A stretch of 64,000 nt of DNA, from contig NZ_AZFA01000009.1 of NCBI RefSeq assembly GCF_001434295.1, forward strand, positions 31,345-95,344. Direction: 5' to 3'. Each line of letters begins with the position of its first letter. The first letter of the stretch is position 1. The notes under the pieces are model-generated. The model saw only the letters and a list, made by a program, of their open reading frames with translations. It made no database searches and was not told the DNA's origin. Origin of the DNA: Companilactobacillus versmoldensis DSM 14857 = KCTC 3814 (GTDB lineage Bacteria > Bacillota > Bacilli > Lactobacillales > Lactobacillaceae). A program made the translations under genes and the position numbers. This document shows, piece after piece, positions 1 through 8,022 of the stretch.

Positions 1-342
1 ATGAAATTCCATGCTCATATCGGCGTTTATCCAGCCGAACGTGAAATTGGTCAAGATATTATCATCAATGTCGAGCTCCATTTAAAAGATATTTCGACTT
101 CAACCTTGCTTGAAGACAAATTGGAAAACACGATTAATTATGGACCGATCTATAAAATGATTACTAAAATTGTTTCACAGACTGATATTAAATTGATCGA
201 GACCTTAGCTACTTTGATCCTTGAGCAGATCAAGCAGAGTTATCCCGGTCAATTAGACAACATTATCGTCAATATCAAAAAGCTGAACTTACCAATTGAC
301 GGAATTATCGACAGTGCCGAAGTGGAAGTCACTGCTAAATAA
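1..342 (+). CDS. folB: dihydroneopterin aldolase, 5' end cut by window
   Basis: This enzyme converts 7,8-dihydroneopterin to 6-hydroxymethyl-dihydropterin plus glycolaldehyde in folate synthesis. The visible 113 residues match the family from the F-x-A-H-I-G-V-Y segment through the conserved ENTINYG stretch (about residues 41-47) and the LIETLA segment (about 65-70). Family members usually carry about eight more residues before this point, so the first ATG in the window is probably an internal Met and the true start lies upstream. The stop overlaps the folK start by one base (TAATG), which suggests translational coupling. It is the first visible gene of a folate operon ending at folP. Confidence 0.9.
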   Translation: MKFHAHIGVYPAEREIGQDIIINVELHLKDISTSTLLEDKLENTINYGPIYKMITKIVSQTDIKLIETLATLILEQIKQSYPGQLDNIIVNIKKLNLPIDGIIDSAEVEVTAK

Positions 343-830
343 TGACCATTGCTTATATCGGTGTCGGCAGTAACCTAGGCCGATCACAAGATATCATCAA
401 GAATGCCATTGATGACTTACAGAAAAGGCCTGAGATTCGAGAAGTAAAAAGTTCAGCGTACTATTTGACCGACCCAGTCGGCAACGTCAATCAAGATCAA
501 TTCATCAATGCCATCTTACGAGTTGAAACTACCTTAGAAGCATCGGCTTTATTAAAAATTTTGCATCAGCTGGAGGCAAAATATCATCGTCAGCGGACGA
601 TTCACTGGGGACCTCGAACATTGGATTTAGACATCGAATTGTTTGATCAGCAAAAGATTCAAACAGACGAGTTGACCGTTCCCCATCCAGAAATGCTCAA
701 GCGACTATTCGTACTCGTCCCATTATTGGAAGTTATCGAACCGGACGACCCACGTAAAGAGGTCCTTGAAGTTGCGATCAAAAAATTAAACGGTCAACAA
801 TATATCCAAAAACTATCACAAAGAAGCTAG
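342..830 (+). CDS. folK: 2-amino-4-hydroxy-6-hydroxymethyldihydropteridine pyrophosphokinase
   Basis: HPPK transfers pyrophosphate from ATP to 6-hydroxymethyl-dihydropterin, giving the substrate of dihydropteroate synthase. The 162-residue protein has the usual full length. It shows the N-terminal G-V-G-S-N-L-G motif (residues 7-13) and the HPPK signature G-P-R-T-L-D-L-D-I (about 90-98), which includes the metal-binding acidic residues. It starts inside the folB stop codon and ends three bases before folE, so it belongs to one tightly packed transcript. Confidence 0.95.
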   Translation: MTIAYIGVGSNLGRSQDIIKNAIDDLQKRPEIREVKSSAYYLTDPVGNVNQDQFINAILRVETTLEASALLKILHQLEAKYHRQRTIHWGPRTLDLDIELFDQQKIQTDELTVPHPEMLKRLFVLVPLLEVIEPDDPRKEVLEVAIKKLNGQQYIQKLSQRS

Positions 831-833
831 CTT

Positions 834-1406
834 ATGAGTCCCGAAAATCAACAGATCATTGAACAAAGCGTTAAAAATATTTTAAAGGCTGTCGGAGACG
901 ACCCTGATAGGAGTGGTTTAAAGGAAACACCGGCTCGAGTGGCCAAAATGTACGCTGAAGTTTTCAGTTCATTAGAAGAGCCCAACTTCGACGATATCAA
1001 AATTTTCCAGGAAGATACGGCGGTTGACGGCGAGAATGTCATCGTCCGCAATATTCCGTTTTACTCGATGTGTGAACATCATTTATTACCATTTTTCGGC
1101 GAGATCACCGTAGGATACGTGCCAAAGGGTGGACGGATAATCGGTCTTAGCAAGATCCCGCGGTTGGTCAATTATGTGGCCGCCAAACCGAACGTTCAAG
1201 AAAATATCACTAGTGAACTCGGCCGGAAACTCGAAAAACTGTTGGCACCACAAGGTGTTGCAGTCATCGTCACGGCTCGACATATGTGCATTGAGATGCG
1301 CGGAGTCAAAAAAACTGATAGCAAGACGACAACTAGTTATTATAGTGGGGTCTTCAAAGATCCAACGCATAAGATGGCCTTTTTACAAGAAATCAAAACT
1401 TGTTAG
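834..1406 (+). CDS. folE: GTP cyclohydrolase I
   Basis: This enzyme opens GTP to 7,8-dihydroneopterin triphosphate, the first committed step of pterin synthesis. The zinc ligands are visible: Cys80 and His83 in C-E-H-H-L-L-P-F-F-G, and Cys151/152 in A-R-H-M-C-I-E-M-R-G. The 190-residue length is typical of the bacterial type I enzyme. The TAG stop sits in the ribosome-binding region of the next gene, folC. The order folB-folK-folE-folC-(xtp3)-folP is the one I know from lactobacilli such as L. plantarum. Confidence 0.96.
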   Translation: MSPENQQIIEQSVKNILKAVGDDPDRSGLKETPARVAKMYAEVFSSLEEPNFDDIKIFQEDTAVDGENVIVRNIPFYSMCEHHLLPFFGEITVGYVPKGGRIIGLSKIPRLVNYVAAKPNVQENITSELGRKLEKLLAPQGVAVIVTARHMCIEMRGVKKTDSKTTTSYYSGVFKDPTHKMAFLQEIKTC

Positions 1407-1417
1407 GAGAATGGTTG

Positions 1418-2737
1418 ATGGAATATGAGCAAATTATTGCTTCACTCCCCAAAGTTATGAAATATAACGATACTGGTTCACGGATACCCTTATTGCAAAA
1501 GATTTTACGCACAGCTGGGCAACCAGATAATTCGTTTAAAACAATCCATATTTGTGGTACCAATGGAAAAGGTTCGACAGCTTTGATGATCTCGAAGACT
1601 TTGCAGTTGGCAGGATTTAAAGTCGGAGCTTTTTCTAGTCCAGCGATGTATGATGAACGCGAACAAATTCAAATCGACCAGGAGCTCATAAGTCGGGACG
1701 ACTTTGTTGAGTGTTACGCCAAGTTAGTTGAGGCGCTGGAAAAACTTCAGCTGCAACAAGCTGATATCTCAGTATTTGAAACCTGGTATCTAGTTTCGGC
1801 AATCTACTTTGCTCAAAAGGGAGTCGATTATGCGGTCTACGAATGTGGCATGGGTGGTGAATTGGACGCAACCAATGCCACTTCCAATGTCGAATATTCA
1901 GTTTTCACTCGGATTGCGTTGGACCATCAGAAATTTTTGGGTTCGACGATTGAAGAAATCGCCACGACGAAATCGAAGATAATTCGCCCTGGTACGAAGG
2001 TCTTCAGCTATCCACAGCAAGAAAAGCGAGCCGAACAAATCTTGCAACAAGAGGCCGATAGCAAAGAGTCCACTCTTTATAGAACTAGTGATACTAACGT
2101 TGCTTTAGAAGATGAGCAATTAGACCACTCAATCGTCAGTCTGTATTTTCGAGGTGAAAAATTAGAAGATGTCGACTTTAATTTGGGCGGTCTGTATCAG
2201 ATTCAAAATTTACAAAATGTCTTGAATTTCATTTCCATCTTCAATCAGGATCACCACAAGATCATTAAATTGGCGCATGTCTTGGATATGATGTAGACCG
2301 TTAAATTGCCTGGACGAATGGAAAAGATTCAAAATGATCCGCCAGTTTTGATTGATGGGGCTCATAATCCCAATGCTATCAACGGGTTGGTCGAATCAAT
2401 CGCCCGCCTGCATGAACCGGAGAAGTTGATCATCATCGTGGGATTTTTGAAAGACAAGCAATATTATCAATGTGTCGATCGTTTGCTAGACTTGCCAGCG
2501 ACCTTTATCATCACTAGTCTTGACAACCACGAGCGGGCTTTGCCATCCGGCGATTTAATGCAGACGTTTCAAGATGATCCTAAGAGTTATCAGAATCTTT
2601 TGATTCAAGCAAACTCGATTGCTGAAGCAGTTGAACAAGCACGGAAAGTGCAAATGGATCAAAAGGCAATCGTGATAGGTACCGGATCATTTTATTTGAT
2701 CAATAAAATTGCAATAGCATGGAAGCAAACGGGGTGA
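1418..2737 (+). pseudogene. folC: folylpolyglutamate/dihydrofolate synthase split by an in-frame amber codon
   Basis: FolC adds glutamate to dihydropteroate or folates, using ATP. I choose ATG 1418 because TAGGAGA lies seven bases upstream; a TTG at 1400 is possible. The first 292 residues carry the Mur-ligase P-loop G-T-N-G-K-G-S-T and end at TAG (2294-2296). The same frame continues without shift through L-P-G-R-M-E and I-D-G-A-H-N-P to TGA at 2737, covering the C-terminal Mur-ligase domain. Together they make about 440 codons, close to a normal FolC. The downstream part could only restart at TTG 2306, where I see no convincing ribosome binding site. Most simply this is a nonsense-mutated gene; a sequencing error or a two-piece enzyme cannot be excluded. 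Confidence 0.8.
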
Positions 2738-2742
2738 ACAAA

Positions 2743-3339
2743 ATGGCAGCATGGTTGATTGCATCAAATAATAAATTGAAGACCTTAGATCTACAAAAGG
2801 ATTTAGCTTTTTATGGATTGAAAGTGGAACCTTATACTGAATATTTCGACAATGTGAATTTTCCAGCCGAATCAGTCGACAGTTATCGTGATAATGCCGT
2901 TCACAAGGCTACCTTTTTGTCTAATAAAGTCTTACGTCCAGTAATTGGTGATGACAGTGGTATTGAGATCCCTGCTTTATCAGATGAACTCGGAGTTACT
3001 ACGAAACGCGATTTACATAAAGACGCATCATTGAGTGACAATCAAACTTTGCTGTCATGGCTCAAAGATGTCCCTGAAGATCAACGACAAGCAAAGATGA
3101 TCGCTTATCTGGCTGCTGTCGATCAAAGTGGTCAAGTTTTGACGGCTGAAGGGGAGATAACTGGCCAAATTGCTTTAGAAGAAGCCGGCACCTATTCCAC
3201 TGGCTTTGATAAGATTTTCTATTTACCAGAATTAGGTAAGACGTTAGCTGAACTACCAGATTCACAGCGGATCGAACTGACCCATCGCGGTCGGGCCGCC
3301 AAAAAATTGGTTGAAACCATTAATGGAGAGAAAAAATGA
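2743..3339 (+). CDS. RdgB/HAM1-family nucleoside triphosphate pyrophosphatase of the folate cluster
   Basis: This 198-residue protein belongs to the Ham1/RdgB (ITPase-like) fold. It has the phosphate-binding S-N-N-K-L-K (residues 8-13), D-D-S-G-I-E (70-75) and a C-terminal T-H-R-G-R-A-A. ATG 2743 is preferred over the in-frame ATG 2719 because GGGGTGA ends six bases before it; that motif also contains the folC stop. The usual S-A-R-Y motif that reads the purine base is replaced by G-V-T-T-K-R-D (about 84-90). In lactobacilli a paralogue called xtp3 sits at this place. I infer that it may remove pyrophosphate from dihydroneopterin triphosphate, a step that otherwise has no enzyme in this cluster. 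Confidence 0.8.
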   Translation: MAAWLIASNNKLKTLDLQKDLAFYGLKVEPYTEYFDNVNFPAESVDSYRDNAVHKATFLSNKVLRPVIGDDSGIEIPALSDELGVTTKRDLHKDASLSDNQTLLSWLKDVPEDQRQAKMIAYLAAVDQSGQVLTAEGEITGQIALEEAGTYSTGFDKIFYLPELGKTLAELPDSQRIELTHRGRAAKKLVETINGEKK

Positions 3340-4490
3340 AAATCAAAGAAACCACTGCTAGTTTAGAAACAGCTACTGATGTACAAAGTCAGGCTTTGTT
3401 CAGTCTTGCGAAAAAACAACAGTTAGTTTTGATTCAATTCAGCGAACTAACTTCAGAGGAAGCGTCAAAAATCACTGACTTGATCGAGCAATTAGATAGC
3501 TATGTTCAAAATGCCACTTCACAAGTTACCGCTATGCTTAATCTGTCAGCCCTACATCAACTAAGTTCTATCTGGGTAAAATTTTTCTCAACCGGTGCGG
3601 AACAATTAGACGAGATTTTGGAAAATCATCGTTTGCTCTGGCGGACTGGTTCGTTCGATTATGATTTGACTAATTCAGCGATGATTTATGCGATCATGAA
3701 CAATACGCCGGATTCATTTTACGATGGTGGTTATTATCAAGGCGAAACAGCTCTCTTACAACATGTTGAACAGATGTTAGAGGCTGGTGCAGACGTGATC
3801 GAGGTTAACGGTCAGACGACGCGGCCTGGTTTTACTGAAGTCGATCCACAAACTGAGATTGAGCGGACTATCCCGCTGATCAAGCAAATCGAGCAACATT
3901 TCCCAGGGACTAATATTGCTATCGATACCTATAAAGTTCCGGTCATGGAAGCTGCTCTAGAAGCTGGTGTCTCGATCATTAATGACGTCAACGCTTTTAC
4001 TGATGACCCAGAGAAATTGGCATTGATGGCCAAAAGTGATGTCGGTTTATTGACGATGCACAGTAGTCGGGGACATGAATACCACAATTTGACTCAAGGG
4101 ATGCATGAATTCTTTGAGCAAAATATTCATGATTTGACTGCGGCTGGGATCGATTTTGACCGAATTGCCATTGACCAAGGTGTTGGTTATTCCAAGGTCG
4201 TTCACGGTACCCAGGATTATTCGATGATCCGTAATGTCGCCGAATTCAATGATTTGCGACGTCCCATGATGGTGGCTATTTCTCGAAAAGGTTTTTTAGC
4301 TGACCTATTAGGCCTTGCCAAAGATGACCGTTTGCCAATGACTTTGGTGACGGAAGCAGCAATGTATTTAGATGGTGGAAGGATTTTGCGAGTCCACGAT
4401 GTCAAAGAAACTAAGCAATTGGTGACTTTACTCGACCAAGTCAAAAATAGTTTTTGGATCGATGGCTATGGAATCGCTAATAATCTCTAA
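3336..4490 (+). CDS. folP: dihydropteroate synthase
   Basis: DHPS joins p-aminobenzoate to hydroxymethyl-dihydropterin pyrophosphate and is the sulfonamide target. Conserved blocks are I-M-N-N-T-P-D-S-F-Y-D-G-G (about 119-131), G-Q-T-T-R-P-G-F, D-T-Y-K, the S-R-K-G-F segment (about 316-320) and R-V-H-D-V (352-356). At 384 residues it is about 100 longer than the common enzyme. The extra part is an N-terminal domain of unknown role, and as far as I recall L. plantarum FolP also carries one. The start overlaps the upstream stop as ATGA. It is the last gene of the folate transcript; I see no clear hairpin terminator directly after it. Confidence 0.95.
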   Translation: MKIKETTASLETATDVQSQALFSLAKKQQLVLIQFSELTSEEASKITDLIEQLDSYVQNATSQVTAMLNLSALHQLSSIWVKFFSTGAEQLDEILENHRLLWRTGSFDYDLTNSAMIYAIMNNTPDSFYDGGYYQGETALLQHVEQMLEAGADVIEVNGQTTRPGFTEVDPQTEIERTIPLIKQIEQHFPGTNIAIDTYKVPVMEAALEAGVSIINDVNAFTDDPEKLALMAKSDVGLLTMHSSRGHEYHNLTQGMHEFFEQNIHDLTAAGIDFDRIAIDQGVGYSKVVHGTQDYSMIRNVAEFNDLRRPMMVAISRKGFLADLLGLAKDDRLPMTLVTEAAMYLDGGRILRVHDVKETKQLVTLLDQVKNSFWIDGYGIANNL

Positions 4491-4551
4491 AATATTTGGC
4501 TTGAATTAATTTCTTTGTGTACACTTAAGGTACGAAGGTGGAGGTGTGCAT

Positions 4552-5172
4552 ATGAAAATTGGAGTTATTGGTGCTAATGGAAAAGAAGGTTCACTGATCA
4601 CTGCTGAAGCTGCTCGACGGGGTCACGAAGTTACTTCGATCGTTCGCAGTGCGGATAAGTCGACAACTGATGCTTATTTGGTCAGAGATGTTTACGATTT
4701 AACAACTGATGATCTGAAAGATTTCGACGTCGTAGTTGACGCAATTGGTTTTTCAGGCCCAAAGGTCAAAAAATTCGTACCTTCGACACAACATTTGATC
4801 GATATTTTGACCGATACTAAGGTCAGACTATTGGTCGTTGGCGGTGCTGGTTCACTTTATATGGATCAAAAGCATGACCAACAGTTGTATCAAACGGCAG
4901 ATTTTCCCGCAGCCGTGAAACCGTTGAGCCAAGAGATGGGTAACGCATTAGATCTATTGAGAAAGTCATCATTGAACTGGACTTATATCAGTCCAGCAGC
5001 TAATTTTAATTACCAAGCAAAAAGAACTGGTCAATATGTCTTGGCTGGTGAAGAATTAACCTTTGACAAAGATGGTCAAAGTGAAATAAGTTACGCTGAT
5101 TATGCCATCGCCATGGTTGATGAGATCGAACAAGCTAAACATCAACATGAGCGGATCAGCGTGAGATGGTAG
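4552..5172 (+). CDS. NAD(P)-binding Rossmann-fold oxidoreductase (NmrA/YwnB-like)
   Basis: This 206-residue single-domain protein has an N-terminal G-A-N-G-K-E-G nucleotide-binding loop (residues 7-13) and the V-V-G-G-A-G-S-L strand typical of the atypical short-chain dehydrogenase (NmrA/YwnB) group. ATG 4552 is used because GGAGGTG lies just before it; the in-frame GTG at 4546 is part of that ribosome binding site. A weak promoter candidate is TTGGCT (4496-4501) with TACACT (4520-4525), spacer 18. A flavodoxin gene follows seven bases later, so the two are probably co-transcribed and redox-linked. The substrate is unknown. Confidence 0.8.
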   Translation: MKIGVIGANGKEGSLITAEAARRGHEVTSIVRSADKSTTDAYLVRDVYDLTTDDLKDFDVVVDAIGFSGPKVKKFVPSTQHLIDILTDTKVRLLVVGGAGSLYMDQKHDQQLYQTADFPAAVKPLSQEMGNALDLLRKSSLNWTYISPAANFNYQAKRTGQYVLAGEELTFDKDGQSEISYADYAIAMVDEIEQAKHQHERISVRW

Positions 5173-5179
5173 GGATAAA

Positions 5180-5623
5180 ATGAGTAAAATATTAGTAACA
5201 TATACCAGCATGACTGGCCACAATGAGGATATCGCCAATCATATCGCTGATTACTTGAAGAAAAACAAACAAGAGGTAACTTTAGAACAGTTGGTCGACA
5301 CTGACGCTTATGATCTGCCTGATTATGACGCCGTCGTCGTTGCCACTTATACTTATCACGATGGTGATTTGCCAGATGAGGCCGAAGACTTCTATGAAGA
5401 TTTGAAAGATGTTGACCTCAAACGGACTAAGTTTGCTGTCGTTGGTTCAAGTTCTAAGAGCCACATTCATTATGGACGGGCTGTTGACTACTTCACCATG
5501 CAATTGAATTCAAGTAATGGTGATCAGGCAGCTGATTCGGTCAAAGTTGACCAAGAAGCTGATGAAGATGATTTTAAACGGATCGACCAAATGGCCGACT
5601 ATGTTATCAAGAGTTTGCAATAA
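5180..5623 (+). CDS. flavodoxin
   Basis: This 147-residue protein has the FMN phosphate-binding loop T-Y-T-S-M-T-G-H-N (residues 7-15) and the second FMN-contact region V-V-G-S-S-S-K-S. It is strongly acidic, as electron-carrier flavodoxins are. It would carry electrons to an unknown cytoplasmic partner. It sits seven bases downstream of an NAD(P)-binding oxidoreductase and is followed at once by a rho-independent terminator, which gives a two-gene transcript. Confidence 0.88.
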   Translation: MSKILVTYTSMTGHNEDIANHIADYLKKNKQEVTLEQLVDTDAYDLPDYDAVVVATYTYHDGDLPDEAEDFYEDLKDVDLKRTKFAVVGSSSKSHIHYGRAVDYFTMQLNSSNGDQAADSVKVDQEADEDDFKRIDQMADYVIKSLQ

Positions 5624-5628
5624 GGAAA

Positions 5629-5655
5629 AGGGCTTGGAAAACAAGCTCTTTTTTC
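5629..5655 (+). terminator. rho-independent terminator after flavodoxin
   Basis: The stem GGGCTTG / CAAGCTC is followed by TTTTTT. It closes the oxidoreductase-flavodoxin transcript. Confidence 0.8.
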
Positions 5656-5699
5656 ATACAATTGGACTAGCAATTAAATCCATTCGATAGGGGAAAACA

Positions 5700-6311
5700 A
5701 TGATATTAACACTGATATTGGTGTCGATGATTTGGGGATGCCTTACTTGGGTCATACATCGACATTCAAGCAGAAAGGGACTAATGAGACGACTTCATTT
5801 AGGCCCAGTTTTATTGTTGCTGATACTTATATTAGCGGCATGTAGTGGCGAATCAGCTCAATCTGATAGTCAGACTGACAGTGATAAGTCCAGCAGTCCT
5901 AAAACTGAATTGATCACCAAGAAGCAATATCAAGCTGCTAAAAAAGAACATACTGATTTAGTCGCAAAAGACCAGGAGCTATCGAAATCTTTATCCGCTG
6001 CAGAAGATAAGAAACAACAGGTCAAAGATCAGCTTAGCCAATCTCAGACTGAGCAAAATAACCAGGCTGAAGCCACAACGAGACAACCAAGTAGTTCTGA
6101 TAATGCCACATCATCTTCAAAGCCTTCAAATGACGGTCAATCAAAAGGTGATATGGTCACTAGCGATAGTAACCAGATCGTCGGCAATGTTAATTCACAT
6201 ATTTATCATGTTCCTGGCCAAAGGGGTTATTCGATGAGCTCCAAAAATGCCGTTTTCTTTCATTCGGAACAAGAAGCAATTGACAATGGTTATAGGAAGG
6301 CTAAAAACTAA
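5700..6311 (+). CDS. putative lipoprotein with C-terminal nuclease-partner segment
   Basis: The gene encodes 203 residues from ATG 5700, which has GATAGGGG upstream. A second start at 5784 would give a standard lipoprotein signal M-R-R-L-H...L-A-A-C, with lipobox Cys near residue 48 of the long form. The long form adds another hydrophobic segment. A low-complexity Ser/Gln/Asp-rich region with coiled-coil character (about 70-140) follows. The end of the protein has I-Y-H-V-P-G-Q-x-G-Y, F-x-S-E-Q-E-A-I and G-Y-R-K-A-K. I know this ending from tails attached to secreted nucleases and Ada-like metal-binding domains, but the usual Cys is absent here. The stop overlaps the next start (TAATG), linking it to the secreted nuclease. 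Confidence 0.7.
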   Translation: MILTLILVSMIWGCLTWVIHRHSSRKGLMRRLHLGPVLLLLILILAACSGESAQSDSQTDSDKSSSPKTELITKKQYQAAKKEHTDLVAKDQELSKSLSAAEDKKQQVKDQLSQSQTEQNNQAEATTRQPSSSDNATSSSKPSNDGQSKGDMVTSDSNQIVGNVNSHIYHVPGQRGYSMSSKNAVFFHSEQEAIDNGYRKAKN

Positions 6312-7159
6312 TGAGAAAACAACTTAAAGCTGTCTTGATAATTCTTTTTTCAGTAGTCTTATTGGCTGGTCCAGAATTGAGTTCTCCAGCGATTGCGGGA
6401 GAAAATGCCACGAGTAGTGGTTTTCAAACTAAGGCTCAGAAACTTATCTCTAGCAATAATAAACTGAAAAAGGCGATCAAGAGCAAAGAAAAGCAAATTA
6501 GTAAGATTCAAGATTATCTTGATAAACATAAAGATTCGCAAACAAGTAGCAATCAAACAAATTCCAGTACTAATTCAACCACTACTGATCTAGCTAATTT
6601 AAATTACGCTGGGACTCAGGAAATTACCGTCAACAATAACAATCCACAATTCAGTGACAGTGATTTGAGTACCTCTAGTGGTGCTTGGCAGACTTTCGGC
6701 GAACTCGACAATTTGAATCGAGTTTCAGCTGCCAATGCGATGCTAAATGTTTCCTTGATGCCACATGCCAAGAGGGAACCACTTTATGTTGACCCAACTG
6801 GCTGGCACAATAAGAAGGGACCTTCTGGTTGGTTGTATAACCGCAGTCATTTGATCGGCTATCAATTCACTGGGCAAAATAATAACGTTAGAAACTTAAT
6901 GACGGGAACGGCTTCATTGAACAGTCCAGAAATGCAGCACCACGAAATGGATATTGCCTACTATTTAAAGCGTAGCGCAAATCATTACGTCCGTTATCGA
7001 GTTACACCTGTATTTCGAGGCAACGAACTCCTAGCTCGCGGAGTTCAGATGGAGGCTCAATCAGTCGGCGACAATTCCATTCATTTCAACGTTTATATTT
7101 TCAACGTCGAAAAGGGTTTTGTATTAAATTACAACGACGGTACAAGTACTGTTGGGTAG
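6311..7159 (+). CDS. secreted DNA/RNA non-specific endonuclease (DNA-entry nuclease type)
   Basis: The 282-residue protein has an N-terminal signal peptide (hydrophobic residues about 7-25, A-I-A-G cleavage region). A Lys/Gln coiled segment and a Ser/Thr/Asn-rich linker follow, then a NUC1/EndA-like domain. The catalytic motif region reads N-R-S-H-L-I-G-Y-Q-F-T-G, with the His general base and the downstream N-x-x-x-N-L-M-T-G-T metal-binding stretch. This is the layout of EndA/NucA-type DNA-entry nucleases. It probably degrades extracellular DNA for nutrition or uptake. It is translationally coupled to the preceding lipoprotein and followed by a strong hairpin. Confidence 0.85.
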   Translation: MRKQLKAVLIILFSVVLLAGPELSSPAIAGENATSSGFQTKAQKLISSNNKLKKAIKSKEKQISKIQDYLDKHKDSQTSSNQTNSSTNSTTTDLANLNYAGTQEITVNNNNPQFSDSDLSTSSGAWQTFGELDNLNRVSAANAMLNVSLMPHAKREPLYVDPTGWHNKKGPSGWLYNRSHLIGYQFTGQNNNVRNLMTGTASLNSPEMQHHEMDIAYYLKRSANHYVRYRVTPVFRGNELLARGVQMEAQSVGDNSIHFNVYIFNVEKGFVLNYNDGTSTVG

Positions 7160-7160
7160 A

Positions 7161-7207
7161 AAAAAAGTATATGAATACTTCAATTTGAAGTGTTCATATA
7201 CTTTTTT
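7161..7207. terminator. bidirectional terminator
   Basis: A long inverted repeat has outer arms AAAAAAGTATATGAA / TTCATATACTTTTTT and an inner ACTTCA / TGAAGT. A-rich and T-rich flanks let it serve both the nuclease gene and the converging gene at 7218. Confidence 0.85.
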
Positions 7208-7217
7208 AATATTAATA

Positions 7218-7799
7218 TTATTCGTCAGAAGTTGGTCCATGATCCTCTACTTTTTGTAACTGTAGAGAAGGGATCGTAATTTGTTCTCCATCTGTTGATT
7301 CGTAGCTTGTTAGACCTAATGACTTACCATAGATTGTTACACTATCTTCATCGAGAATATGGGAATCATTAAGGATCTTATTCTTGAATGTTGCGTAAAC
7401 TATATTGTCGTAGTCTCCATTAATTGCTACGCGGATTTCGCTTTCTTTGTCGTCTTCGATTATCTGAGCGATTTCACCAGTGAATTTCACCATTTTCCCT
7501 TTGAAATCTTTTGGATTCCTAGCTAAGTTATCAAAAGTTATGTCTGTTTGATAATCATCAGGATTAAAAGGTATCTCTACTTCAGGTTTAGGCTTTGGTT
7601 TGGGTGTTTCTTTTTTATGAGATTCTTTTGATGGCCTTGGTGTATTGTTCTTTTTTGATACTTGCGTAGTCGGTGCAGAAGACTTACTACTTTTTGAATC
7701 ATTGTTTAAATTGATTACAACGATTGTCATAATAATTGCGATAAAACCGCCAATGGTTGTCCAAAATTGCCAGTTTTTATAAAAAGCTGGTTTTTTCAT
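7218..7799 (-). CDS. membrane-anchored extracellular protein with possible OB-fold (tRNA_anti-like) domain
   Basis: This 193-residue protein has one N-terminal membrane segment (about residues 12-31). A Ser/Lys/Pro-rich extracellular linker with K-P-K-P-K-P-K-P follows, then a compact C-terminal domain of about 110 residues. The pattern F-x-G-K-M-V-K-F-T-G-E-I-A-Q-I...V-Y-A-T-F...D-S-V-T-I-Y-G resembles extracellular OB-fold domains of the tRNA_anti-like family seen in Firmicutes lipoproteins. I infer the fold from strand pattern only; no function is claimed. It is a monocistronic gene on the minus strand. Confidence 0.6.
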   Translation of the reverse strand: MKKPAFYKNWQFWTTIGGFIAIIMTIVVINLNNDSKSSKSSAPTTQVSKKNNTPRPSKESHKKETPKPKPKPEVEIPFNPDDYQTDITFDNLARNPKDFKGKMVKFTGEIAQIIEDDKESEIRVAINGDYDNIVYATFKNKILNDSHILDEDSVTIYGKSLGLTSYESTDGEQITIPSLQLQKVEDHGPTSDE

Positions 7800-7988
7800 A
7801 ATTCACCTCTAATTTTCTAGTGGATTTTGTATTTATTTTTATTGATATAGCTAAGCTATTTCAAAATATAATCTGACCACTTTTTAAAATTTTATAGACT
7901 TTTAACTTAAAGACAAGATAAAAAGTGTTCACAGAAAAAATTAAATATATAACTTTCATCGTATTTTTAATTTTTTATAAAATAAAAA

Positions 7989-8016
7989 GAGTACGCCACA
8001 TTAGTGGCATACTCTA
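7989..8016 (-). terminator. terminator of the S33 peptidase gene
   Basis: Read on the minus strand, AGAGTATGCCA pairs with TGGCGTACTCT around a five-base loop and is followed by TTTTTATTTTAT. It lies directly behind the 8023-8928 gene. The rest of the 7800-8022 gap is AT-rich with no gene. Confidence 0.8.
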
Positions 8017-8022
8017 AGCTAA

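Noticed and set aside
2294..2296. Programmed stop-codon readthrough or recoding in folC
   Set aside because: No hairpin or known readthrough context follows the TAG; a plain nonsense mutation or read error is simpler.
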